Source: Berberis thunbergii
Lineage: Eukaryota > Streptophyta > Magnoliopsida > Ranunculales > Berberidaceae
Assembly: GCA_003290165.1 (NCBI GenBank)
Contig: QNQO01005781.1
Location: 169,053-233,052 of the forward strand
Direction of reading: 5' to 3'
DNA: 64,000 bases
A model generated the notes under the pieces. That model worked only from the letters and a program-made list of their open reading frames with translations, made no database searches and was not told where the DNA came from. A program made the position numbers and the translations under genes. The first letter of the stretch is position 1; every line of letters starts with the position of its first letter. Of the stretch, positions 10,885 to 21,825 are shown piece after piece.

Positions 10885-12460
10885 ATGGGGTTCCCTTTGT
10901 CTAACAACGGAGATCTTCTGTCTAAGATAGCAACTGATAATGGACATGGAGAGGACTCTCCTTACTTTGATGGTTGGAAGGCTTATGACAGTGATCCTTT
11001 CATCCCACCGACAATCCCAATGGAGTAATCCAGATGGGTCTAGCTGAAAATCTGCTCAGCTTTGATTTGATCGAAGATTGGATTAGGAGACATCCTGAGG
11101 CTTCCATTTGTACTACTCAAGGATTGGATAACTTCCATGAAATCGCCAACTTTCAGGATTACCATGGATTGCCTGCCTTTAGAGAGGCTGTGGCAAAGTT
11201 TATGGGAAGAGTGAGAGGAGGAAAGGCGACATTTGATCCAGACCACATAATTATGAGTGGTGGAGCAACTGGAGCTGCGGAGACTATTGCCTTTTGCCTT
11301 GCTAATCCTGGTGAAGCATTCCTGGTCCCCACGCCTTATTATCCAGGGTATGCATCTTTTCCTTCCATTCTTCCATATTTTCCCCAATGGTTAGAACTAA
11401 TAGAATCATATTATCTTTATGAAGACCATCCTTTTCTGATGCACATTTTTGTATTGTATTGTATTGCAGATTCGACCGTGACTTAAGGTGGAGAACTGGA
11501 GTACAACTATTTCCTGTTGTTTGCAAAAGCTCCAACAATTTCAAGGTTACAATAGCTGCATTAGAAGATGCATTTGAGAAAGCACAAGAGGCAAATATCA
11601 AAGTGAAGGGAGTGCTCATAAACAACCCATCAAACCCACTGGGTACAATTCTAGATAAAGAAACACTAACTAGCATAGTTAGATTTATTAATGAAAAGAA
11701 CATTCACCTTGTCTGTGATGAGATATATGCTGCAACTGTCTTCAACCAGCCTGATTTTGTTAGTATATCCGAAATAGTAGAGGAGGAGAGCGCGTGCAAC
11801 CGAGACTTGATCCACATTTTGTACAGTCTATCAAAAGATATGGGGTTCCCTGGCTTTAGAGTTGGCATAATCTACTCTTATAACAAAAGTGTCGTGAATT
11901 GTGCTCGAAAGATGTCTAGTTTTGGACTAATCTCAACTCAGACCCAGCACCTGATCGCAACAATGCTATCGGATGATGAATTCGTGGACAAGTACCTTGT
12001 AGAGAGTTCCAAGAGGCTAGCTTCAAGGCATGAAGCTCTAACAGCAGGCCTTTCTCAGCTAGGCATTCATACGTTGAAGAGCAATGCAGGTCTCTTCTTC
12101 TGGATGGACCTTAGAAGGCTACTCAAGGAGCCCACCATAGAAGCAGAGTTAACCTTGTGGCGTGTGATTATCAACAAAGTTAAGCTGAATGTTTCACCGG
12201 GTTGCTCTTTCCATTGCACGGAGCCTGGCTGGTTTAGAGTTTGTTTTGCTAACATGGATGGTGGAACCATGGGAGTTGCTCTTGGAAGGATTAGAACATT
12301 TGTTAAGCAAGCCAAGGTGGCTGAGAAGAATCAGCAGCGGCAGAACACTCTTCGTCTTAGTTTCTCTAAGAGGCGATGTGAAGATGCTATCATGACACCA
12401 CGAGTCATGACTCCTCATACACCAATTCCTCACTCACCTCTTGTCCATGCCAGGACTTGA
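10885..12460 (+). CDS. ACS: 1-aminocyclopropane-1-carboxylate synthase, type 1, with a 1-base frameshift in exon 1
   Basis: ACC synthase converts S-adenosylmethionine to ACC, the committed step of ethylene synthesis, in the cytosol with pyridoxal phosphate. Exons are 10885-11347 and 11470-12460, and the intron 11348-11469 has GT/AG ends and sits at the conserved YYPG|FDRD point. Family motifs are present: [42 protein letters not shown] (PLP lysine codon 11834-11836) and FRVCFANM. The C-terminus has RLSFSKR, a CDPK-type site, plus TP/TP/TP/SP sites, as in phosphorylation-stabilised type 1 enzymes. The expected length is about 484 residues, normal for the family. The first 43 codons and the rest are in different frames: one base is missing near 11013, so a stop arises at once. 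An internal ATG at 11034 would give a protein lacking the N-terminus. The flanking sequence is intact, so either an assembly error or a recent inactivation is possible. Only one intron is seen, where relatives usually have two or three. Confidence 0.93.
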
Positions 12461-13309
12461 ATCAGATCAATCAGTTTTACATATGTTACATAGATCATTT
12501 GATGTATTTATTTTTTTGCTTTTGTAAAAAAGCATAATGGAAGTACCCTTTTTGCAAAAAATTGGGCGTGAGACCGCAGAATGCCCAATTTTTTGTTATG
12601 GTACTCCAAATAGGGAATTCAGGATTCCTAATCTGTATCATTGTGGAGAATAAGATTTTTTTGTTGTTAGCCGATGACTACTTTATTTGTAGAATTTATT
12701 TCTCAACTACTGCAGAAACTAATTAGACCTTAGGACTTTTTGAGGATTTATATGGAACGATTCTTTTATGGTTAAAATCAGAATCCAAAAAATTGATCAA
12801 CCACACAAACAAATTTAAGTCTTGAATTGCAGGAAAACAGTAAATTCATCCAAGTTTTTCAGAAACAAAAAACACATTGGAGAATACAAATGGAGATTAA
12901 TACATGGGAGTTTTGGTCCCCATTTGCATTGATCTTCCATAGAAGATTTAGTTATTTGTTTTTATTATTTTTCAACTCCACTTGGGGATAGTTTTTATTA
13001 AACTAAAGAAAGGAAATACACTACTTGGGGGATTAGAGCCTTACCCATGCAAGACTACAAAAGTTAATAAAACGTAAATATATGTGGCGATGCCAATTGA
13101 ACTTTTTCCATTTACCCATAGTTGATCTTCATGGGAAATTCTATTATTCTCATGCTCAAATAGCGATGTTGTGGCTTCAGGTTCTCTTTATCGGATAATG
13201 CTCTTGTGAAGATTGATACACAATCTCGTGTGCAAGAATTGACGCCTGTGGATCTTTGTAGTATGAGGCACTGCCTTCTTCAAGTTGTTCATCTCTATGC
13301 ATATGTTTG
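12461..13309. other. 3' flank of the ACC synthase gene
   Basis: This is an AT-rich untranslated and intergenic stretch. It contains the hairpin at 12542-12605. No further gene is seen. Confidence 0.6.
12542..12605. repeat. Small hairpin in the ACC synthase 3' region
   Basis: AGTACC at 12542-12547 pairs with GGTACT at 12600-12605. CAAAAAATTGGGC at 12555-12567 pairs perfectly with GCCCAATTTTTTG at 12583-12595, leaving a 15-base loop. It lies about 80-145 bp after the stop codon, so it may be in the 3' UTR or be a very short inverted-repeat element. Confidence 0.75.
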
Positions 13310-13888
13310 CTACACTCGGACTAAAAAAATTTGTAATTGACTTTTGTCGATAGCTAGGAATCTCCTAAGTGAATGACCAAAGATTTGAGCATGCTTGGGT
13401 GGAAAAAGTTTACAATTCGAATCAAATTGGAGCACACGTTGAATTGCCTTGTAATCAAAGTCAGGGTGCCATCTAAACAACTTGAACCAAAAGCCTCCTA
13501 AGTGAATGACCAAAGATTTGAGCATGCTTGGGTGGAAAAAGTTTACAATTCGAATCAAATTGGAGCACACGTTGAATTGCCTTGTAATCAAAGTCAGGGT
13601 GCCATCTAAACAACTTGAACCAAAAGCCTTTGATATGGAACTTCCCCATTGCAAAGGCGCGAGTGACATGACATCCTTTGAGTTGCTAAATCGTAGTGAT
13701 AATTATTTGTAATCTATCACTCCCACAATAACTTCTTCACGAATCTCCCAATGGAAATTAATATAACCAAGGTCCTTAACCATAGGTCCTGTCCCTACAA
13801 ACTTCATGATCAAAGCATTTTTTTTAAAAGACTGTCGATCTAGTGAAATATGTGCAAAAATAGGTAAAGTTTGTGATTCCATCAACAA
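13310..13888 (-). pseudogene. DUF4283 (LINE ORF1-type) remnant
   Basis: On the minus strand the fragments read KNALIMKFVGTGP and then FKLFRWHPDFDYKA. These are the opening and the middle (FKxFRWxPDF) of the DUF4283 domain found in ORF1 of plant L1-like LINEs, in the correct order. The intact relative at 55904-57103 has VRFKAFRWHDGF at the same place. The frame is broken by stops and by the 133-bp tandem duplication at 13362-13627, which repeats the middle segment out of frame. Neither the zinc knuckle nor any reverse transcriptase follows. Confidence 0.6.
13362..13627. repeat. Perfect 133-bp tandem duplication
   Basis: Copies 13362-13494 and 13495-13627 appear identical base for base, starting CTCCTAAGTGAATGACC. 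Because 133 is not a multiple of three, the duplication shifts the frame of the DUF4283 remnant. Identity suggests a recent event or a collapsed/expanded assembly. Confidence 0.9.
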
Positions 13889-15640
13889 ATGTATTGTTTT
13901 TTTTATGTAGGAAAATAGTAGATTTTAGAATTTTCTAGTTTTATTAGAATTTCAATTAAGCAAGTCTATTTGATTTAGGTATTTCAATTACAATAGAAGT
14001 TGCAGGCATTCTATTTTACCTAAGACTAATTTGTTATTTAATAGAGCGAAAGTTCAACCATTATAACAACGAACAATGAATAAAATTATCAATCAATTAT
14101 CTTTTCTCCTAACAATCATCATCTTTGTTGTTTATTCTTTTGCAATTCACCATAAAGTATTCTCCTTCTTCTATTAAATTCTTCATCATCGAGGCAAATC
14201 ACATAATAGAGGGAAGAAATGGCTTCACCAAAGGCTGTTGAAGCACCATAAGCTCTCGTTGTTCAACATGACCGCTCTTCTAAAACCATACAAAAAAACT
14301 AAATGTAGTGATACATAATTCTCCACTTTGAAAATTAATGCTAGCAACTGATACACGCAAAGTTGAACCTCGAAGTTAACAATTTTTTTTATTGGAATAT
14401 AGAAGGGTTGAGAGGTAAATATTGAATAGTGAGAGAAAAATACGAACAAATATAGAAAATGTACCAACATAGTGAAGGTAGAAAAGAAGAAAATGAGGAG
14501 AGAGAAAGAAATGGGGGTAAGGTGGGTGTGGGGCTAAGCCATTAATCCTGGGTGTTCTATTCCGAGAGCAAGCATTGTGATTTCGTTTTTTAATTTCAGT
14601 CTCTTGATTAAGAAATATTTTAGTGTGTAAAGAAAAAACGTAAAAATTTTGAGGATACACGAAATCAAGGAATGTGATTTCTTGAAATATGTCAAAATTT
14701 CACGAAATATTTTATATTTTGAAGTTACTGAAATCTTTTTCGAAATACGAAATATGTTGAAATTTTCTTGAGAAAAGAAATAAACTTTTTAATCTCCATA
14801 TATTTTAACATGCTATAATGTTATTTTAGTATCCAAAGTTTGTTATGTGAGTGATTCTTCTGTAATTTGTAGCATGTATGATACTACGAGTCGTGTGAGA
14901 ATTTTTATGTAGTATTTAATAGTTTAAAGTGCATAACTTATATTGTTAAATTTAAAACCACAACAATAATTTTTACGTTTTTTTGACACATAACGAAATA
15001 TTTCATAAAATCGGGGGACCAAAATTAACTTAAAAAACAAAATCACAATCCTTGCATGAAATGTATATGATGAATTTCGAGGGTATATGAAATATGCAAA
15101 AAAATAATAATAAATAAGATGCAAGTAGATAAATTTATTAAACACATTAAATGACGCTTAAATACCAAAAAATGAAACAAACATGAAATTAACATATAAT
15201 AGGAAAATCAGGGAGTGGTTTCAGAATCTATATAAGTACAAAAATGATGATTACAAAATAAGAGGGTGGTTTCAAAAATCAATAAATAATTACAAGAAAT
15301 GATAATTAAAAGAAACCATGAAATTTACAAAAGATCATGAATTTTTTTCAAAAAAAATCTCAAAAAGATGTAATTTTTGGTAGTTGGTTTTGTATATTTA
15401 TAAAATAAATCCCGAAATTTACAAAAAAAACTCTCGAAAAAATGTATTTTTTTAGGTTATTTTCCTTTTAGCTGTCAATAATTCAGGTGTAACCCTACTT
15501 GGGTGCCATTAATTTTGTTTTTTTCCCTCTAAGCCCCATTTTATGTGTTGACCGTTACGTCAACTGCTTTGACTACCAGAATCCATTAGTTCTTTAGAAA
15601 TTCTTGAATTACCCTCACCCTCATGTGCCAAGGACATGAG
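13889..15640. other. AT-rich intergenic region
   Basis: No gene is recognised. The stretch near 14040-14200 (a run ending in AATGAATAAAATTATCAATC) resembles the 3' part of plant LTRs but has no partner in the window, so it is not called. The rest is AT-rich with many stop codons. Confidence 0.5.
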
Positions 15641-16380
15641 TTTAAAGAACGTGAGTTTATTTTCCATCTTTTTCCAGACAATTTCGTTACATCAAATTGA
15701 CAAAGAGGAAAAGAGAGTTCTGATATGTTGGAGAGGTGGATTACGAGAGGACAACAAGGAACATCAAAGTATGGTCGGTCGACAAATCGGTGTTAGTGGA
15801 GAGGTAAGTAAATTTTGTATTTGGTGAATACCTTCGCTCATTTGTTGAACTGTGCAAAATTATGTTTGGAAAAATGGGTACCAAACAATAAATTTTGAAA
15901 TTATGTGGGTGTACAGTGTGTGTGGTGCAAATTGAAGCCCTGGATTGATGATGTTGACGATTCTCGATGAACAACTAACATTATGTAAGAAATACCTTCA
16001 AAGTCAATTCCCAACTTGTGGCAAATTTATGTGGTCAGAAGATGTTATAAAAGAGGTTGAGGCAAAGGTTGAGAAAATAACATTGATTTTGAAGGAAAGT
16101 CTGTCAAGGTTGGAGGAGCCTCTTCTTCAAGTGACAACTCAAAAACTTGTTTTCACTGTGACTTAGATGGTCATTGGTACAAGGAATGTCCTTGGAAAAA
16201 AACCCCGTGCCCCAAAAAATGTTCAACACTAAGACAACTATTGAAATCTTAGCGATCATGGAGTCTAGGTAAGAGGTTCTTAGTGTTCAATAATTGTGGT
16301 AGCTTCCAGTGGTTACAAGACTATTTGAAAGCAGTGAAGGCAAGTCTAACACCAATTGCAGTTGTAGTCTAACTCCACCC
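15641..16380 (+). pseudogene. Zinc-knuckle / GRF-like transposon-associated ORF remnant
   Basis: At 16148-16212 one frame reads CFHCDLDGHWYKEC, a perfect CX2CX4HX4C zinc knuckle, then TPCPKKC. After a stop the next segment reads GKRFLVFNNCGSFQW, which resembles the GRF zinc-finger signature (GRRF...C.F.W). Upstream fragments (15945-16166) look like a coiled, charged region. Frames change several times, so this is a decayed gene. Such small zinc-finger ORFs are often part of plant DNA transposons, and a MULE transposase lies on the other strand 1.4 kb away, but the link is inference. Confidence 0.45.
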
Positions 16381-17814
16381 ACACAAAGTATGAATGTGAA
16401 GCCACCTAAAAATAAAGGTCAAAGTTGTAATTGAAATGGAATTGAACAACTTTAGTGATGAGTTAAATAGTAAGCTTGGGTAGTGGTGATTGGAGTTTAT
16501 CTGCCATGAATGTAATAGTAGTATAGATTGGAGTTTATCTATGTAATGAAGTTTCATTTCTACGTAAATAAACCATGAATGTATGGAAGTTTTATGGAGT
16601 TTATCTACAAATGTTTCTTGATCGAGTTGTTAGGTCTATATAAACCTTCACAAATGTAATGCAACACAAAACAATGTAAATGGTGGCAACTGATTGGTAA
16701 TGCGATGGATGGCAACTGATATGATCAATATACCCTGCAATGTAGTGCAATGTAATGAAATGAACAACCTGCAATGCACAAATTAATCTAATCAACACAC
16801 ACACACTGACACTGATTAACATACATCGCAATGCAACAAACTGATATGATCAACACACACTAACATTGATCACCATACCCTGCAATACAACAAACTGATC
16901 TGATCAACACATACACTAACACTGAACAACATACCCTACAATGCAATTAACAATCTGTAATGCAACAAACTAATCTAATTTGTTTTTGCCAGCAAGTGAA
17001 TTAGGTGTGATCAACACAAACACTGACACTGATCAACATACCTTGCAATGCAACAAACAACATCACATTGCAAAAATGCATAATTTGTACCGTGCAATGC
17101 AATAATGTAACATGTAAGGCAATGCAACAAACAACATCACATTGCAACAATGCTTGACATGTACCCTGTAATGCAACAATGTAACCTGTAAGGAAACAAT
17201 GTCTGATCTGTACCCTACAACAAACAACATCACATTGCAGTCTGTAAGAATGTAACAAAATGCAACACAATAATGCAATGCAACTAAACAATGAACAATA
17301 TTGAACCAGTTTGTATTACGGAATTGAACAAGTTTGTATTACATCAGATGTTGAACAACATCACGTTGCATTGTTCAACTTACATTTGTCTTGCATATCC
17401 AGTTAGTCTTACATTTATCACATACCGAACAACATCAGATACTGAACCATTATTTTTCTTACATTGATTGTAACAAAAAATTGAACCATTTGTGTTGTAC
17501 ATACGTGACATCTACAAAAAAACTAACATACCATTGTATGTACTATCTATACTGAAAAACTCAAACCTATACCAAAAAACACTATTTGTAACCATTTTTC
17601 TACATATACATGACATCTACCAAAAAACTGACTTGCCATGGTTACAAACAACATCTATATGTACCAAGTCATATCATCTATACCAACTATACCAAAAAGG
17701 TGGGAAAAAGACACCAACCTTTATCTATTTCTCTGGGACTGAGTCAAATTCTGACTCATCATAACATATCTTTTCCACTAGCTGATGGGCTACATGGCAA
17801 TACATCCTCTTCCG
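16381..17814. repeat. Degenerate minisatellite-like region (GCAATGCAAC / TGATCAACACA motifs)
   Basis: From about 16590 to 17290 short phrases recur in changing order. Examples are CTGATCAACACACACACTG, CATACCCTGCAATGCAAC, AAACTGATCTGATCAACAC and CAACATCACATTGCA. Spacing is irregular (about 40-110 bp), so this is degenerate. 17300-17480 continues with TTGAACAACATCA-type repeats. The position, just 3' of the MULE transposase on the minus strand, fits a subterminal region of that element. No gene is seen. Confidence 0.6.
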
Positions 17815-19970
17815 TCATCTTCTTCTTTTTGGACCACCATCACCACCAATTGTATTGCCCAATCCTACAACACTTGACCTCCTCTCAGCACTAGTAGCAG
17901 CTACGTCTTTGCAAGTAGTCTTGTTGTGTCCATATTGTTTGCATTTATTACATTTCTTTGAGTTCCTCCATGGTCCCTTGGGCCCCTCTTCTTCACCCAT
18001 TATTCTATTCTTTCTAGGTCTCTCAACAGACCTATGAAGTCGAGGAGGCTTAAAAACATGTTGTGGCTATGACAACAAGACAAACGGTGAATAAGCTACA
18101 TGAGGCCAACAAATAGTGAATAAGCTAGAATGTGATGTGAAAACACAATGAAATTATGTATTTTACTTGAGGCCAATAACTTAGATTATCAAGTGGGTGT
18201 ACATACAAGCCATAGGTAGCTTTGTAAGTTTCAAATGAAAAATATGAACTACAATACTTACATGAAACACAAACAACTTGAAATAAATAACAAGCCAACA
18301 ATTTCAAATGGCAGACAAAACAAACAACTTGAAATAAATTAAACTTATTTTGGAAGTTCATCCCTTGTTGGAATAACAACAACGCGTGCATGTTCATATG
18401 GCAGACCTGTGACTTGCCATTCACAGCAAGAACATGTGTGGTTCTCAAGATCCACAGTTCAACCAACACCCCATCTACTTATACAAAATACAATCCTTTT
18501 CTGCAACCAGTAATCATATTATACCTATGATATTTCTTTTACAGTCTCAACAAAGTTCTTTCAACCCTAGGCACAACACCACCATTCTCATGTTTTCTGC
18601 CTCAAGTTTACTTGTATAGTGCATACCCACCACCATCCTTTGAAACTTTTCAACCATTTTGACAATGAACATCTCCCTCAACTCCAACATCTTGTTGAAT
18701 GACTCAAAAAAATTGTTTGTAATGTGTTCACACTTTGATGTAGTATCAAAGTATGACATTTCCCAATGAGAAAACACTCTTTTTCCAACCACTCTTTTGC
18801 CTTGGCATTATCAACCTAAATTTTTCTTATCTCTAATTCAGACTCTTCAACCTTGTAAGCACTAGCAGCAGCCCAAGTGAGGACCATTATGACTCTTTTT
18901 GAAATTTTGGAATATGTGTCTGAAATAATACCTATGATGACTACCTCGGAAGACTTCATACACCACCTTAATCAGACCCTTCTACTTGTTTGAAGTGAAG
19001 GTAAGTTTGCTTGGGTGTTTTCTGAGATATGGGCCTATAATGTTTATAAATGTGTTCAAACTGTCATAGTTTTCACCCCTGCAAATCTAAATGGCAATAG
19101 GGCATAACCCACTATTTGCATCCAATGAAATGGCATAAAACATCACTTCACCATATTCTCTCTTGAGTAAACAACCATCTAGACCTACTATAGGTCTACA
19201 ACCCTTCACAAAACCTTCCAAGCTTGCTCTAAAACTACACATAACCCCGACAAACTGTCATCAATAGGATCCTTCAATCATTCAATTATACTCCCTAGGT
19301 TGTTCTTCAAGATCTGTCTACAAAGTTCAAGGACCTTCGTGAAACTGTCCCTATAATCTCCATAGAATTTTTCATTACATATGTTGGAATTGTAAGCAAT
19401 CTTGTAACTGATCTGTACCCCATGCTCATCCCAAAGGTTTTGATGTCATTAGGTCTGAAGTTTTTGTTAGTTCTAAAAAAGGGTTTACCACTTTAGCAAA
19501 CCAAGGAGATTTAACCCTTGAAAAATTTCCCCTTTCATCACCCTTGCATGTGTGTGTGGCCTGAAATTACCTCAATATGGTTGCTTGTTCCCTAGATATC
19601 CTTCTCACCTAAACCCTCCAAGTGCAAGTAGGATTTTTGTACCTCGAATCAATTTTCAAGTTGTCATTTTTAGACTGCCTGCATTCAAACTTGTTTATTA
19701 TCGCATACTTTCTCATCCATTACCTATACTGCTTCATGGTGTCCTATTTCATCTTTTCATGTAACTCTGAAATAGGCGTAGACATACCCATTCAAGTCAC
19801 TTCATCCTCATTCATGCACGAGGTTCTTCTTGCAAATGAAGTGAATTCAACTTCTTCTTCTTCTTCTTCTAGGCTATCTTCATATTCAAAACTTTCTTCA
19901 TTTTCATCACTCACGTCATAGTCTTCATCCTCATATCTAAGACAAAATCAACGCTTATTGCTCAAGCTCA
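17815..19970 (-). pseudogene. Degraded MULE (Mutator-like) transposase
   Basis: Reading on the minus strand the parts come in family order. An acidic N-terminal stretch lies near 19940-19850. The transposase core (DANSGLCPIAIQICRGENYD) lies near 19130, then SNKxKGLIKVVYEVF. At 18792-18547 comes HWEMSYFDTTSKCEHITNNFFESFN. A SWIM finger (CSCCEWQVTGLPYEHA) follows at 18434-18389, and last a zinc knuckle CNKCKQYGHNKTTC near 17975-17930. Frames shift repeatedly and stops are common, so the gene is dead. In the SWIM finger the third cysteine is tyrosine (GLPYEH instead of GLPCEH). A functional protein would bind terminal inverted repeats and cut them with a DDE-type core. The foldback block upstream (20222-21395) could be part of its terminus, but matching ends were not found. 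Confidence 0.8.
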
Positions 19971-20221
19971 ATGGCTGAAGTTCAGTGGCTTAGTTTGGGA
20001 ATCTTCGTCTCTCCGTTCAAGAGGGGAATCTTCGTCCACGAGCTGAGCTCAGCTCAAGAAGGGAATCTTCGTCTCTTCCACTCTCCCACAGTCAACGAAG
20101 AAGAACCCTTTCTCCTTTCGTCCAACAATCTCCCTCCCCTCCGTCTAACCAAAGGTTTTGTTTGGGAAGAGAGGGAAAATAAACATCATGTGCTTAGCAC
20201 ATGTGGGTAATTAAAATTTTT

Positions 20222-21395
20222 TCAAAGAACTAACCACACCACCATTTCCTCCCTTTCACACCATTCCACTCTCTCACACCGCACACTTTCTTTCTCACAC
20301 CACCTATATAAAAAAAATCATTCATTTTTTTCCCTCTCCATTCAAATCGACAAAGGTTCCTCCCTCCCCCATTCGAAATCTTTTGCAAATCTCTTTCCAT
20401 ACTCAAATCTCCCCCCTCTCCCTCAAAAACTCTCAAAATCCCCTCAAAGTTAAAACCCTTAAACCCATACTCAATAAATATGTATAATTTAACATAACGG
20501 AGAAACTAAAACTCAAAACTCAAAACGAAAAACAGGGTAACTTTCAACCCATTTAAACCCTCAATTGAGACCAATTCTCAACACATCATAACACAAATAT
20601 TGTAGTACTCTTAGTTATCTAATAAACACAACTTGAATCATTTGAAAAATGTTTTGAAATGAGCAAGTTATGGTCATTTTAATAAAGTCGTGCAAATCTG
20701 TCTCGCAATGAAAACGGGATAGTGTTTCTGACTTTCAGCCAACTTATGTGCTTGATCAAGACCGATTCTTAAGTTGATTAAAACACAAATATTGTAGTAC
20801 TCTTAGTTATCTAATAAAACTACTTGAATCACTTAAAAATGTTTTGAAACAAGCAAAGTTATGGTCATTTTACTAAATTTTCGCCAATCTGTCTTGCAAT
20901 AAAAACATGATAGCGTTCCTGAATCACTTTAGTAAAATGACCATAACTTGCTCATTTCAAAACATTTTCAAGTGATTTAAGTTGTGTTTATTAGAAAACT
21001 CAGAGTACTAAAACTTTTGTGTTTTGATTAACTTGAGAATCGGTTTTAATCGAGCAAATAAGTTGGCCGAAAGTCAATAACACTATCTCATTTTTATTGC
21101 AAGACAAATTTGTGCGATTTTAGTAAAATGATCATAACTTGCTCATTTCAAAACATTTTCAAGTGATTCAGCCTGTGTTTATTAGATAACCCATGATACT
21201 ACAACTTTCGCGTTTTGACGAACTTGAGAATCAGTCTCAATTGGTTGAAAGTTACCCTGTTTTGCTTTTTTTCATTTTGAGTTTGAATTTTTCTGTTATG
21301 CATATTTATTGGTGGTGTGAGAAGTAAAAACTAAAATGAAAAAAAAAAAAAAAACCTCAATGGTGGCGTGAGAAAGAGGAAATAGTGATGTAATG
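20222..21395. repeat. Foldback element: inverted arrays of about 190-bp repeats
   Basis: The left arm (about 20475-20925) and right arm (about 20926-21320) are reverse complements. ATAACGGAGAAAC... CAGGGTAACTTTCAACC on the left mirrors GGTTGAAAGTTACCCTG... TTTTTCTGTTAT on the right. Inside each arm are about two copies of the unit also found at 8701-9400, and orientation flips near 20925. The outer edges also mirror each other weakly (CACCACCATTTCCTCCCTTTC against GAGAAAGAGGAAATAGTGATG). No coding frame is present. Long inverted repeats made of subrepeats are typical of foldback and some MULE termini. Confidence 0.75.
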
Positions 21396-21825
21396 CAATC
21401 GTTGCCATTTCAAAAAAAATGAAATTTTTGCGAAATCTCATTCCTCAACTCCGAGTTGTTGTGTGTGGTCTTAGCATTCAGCTCAGAGTACAGACACAAC
21501 AAGAAACACTGCCTAAAAACAAGGCAATTAAGATTCTCGTCTAGTCTGCCCCATTCCCTGTCTTTGTCCTCCCCCTCAATTAATACTTGCAATTTGCAAT
21601 TGCAAGCAAGGAAAATTTATTTAATGTCAAACAATCAATAGGACAACAATCGAATGACGAATTCACCGACACTACGCGTCAGCTGATTCGTTAAAAAGTC
21701 ACCTCATCGATCAGCAAGCCCTTCCTCCACTCTATCTTCTTCTTCTTCCTCAGTTCAGTTCACAATTTCACCGACACAACACCAAAGACTTCATCTTCAA
21801 ATTAACTAATAACCCAATTCTGCAA
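21396..21825 (+). promoter_or_regulatory. Probable promoter and CT-rich 5' UTR of the glycosyltransferase gene
   Basis: The 430 bp before the ATG at 21826 end in CT-rich sequence (TCTTCTTCTTCTTCC) typical of plant 5' UTRs. No clear TATA box was found, as is common for housekeeping plant genes. Confidence 0.45.

Noticed and set aside
14040..14200. Possible solo LTR fragment
   Set aside because: It has an LTR-like flavour only; no terminal dinucleotides, partner LTR or target duplication could be found.
14225..15145. Minus-strand frames rich in Phe, Tyr and Leu
   Set aside because: They reflect AT-rich composition and have no recognisable domain.
8271..21395. One large MULE capturing the ACC synthase gene between two repeat blocks
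   Set aside because: The blocks at 8271-9530 and 20222-21395 are not simple inverted termini of each other, and the second is itself a closed inverted repeat. Independent copies are more likely.
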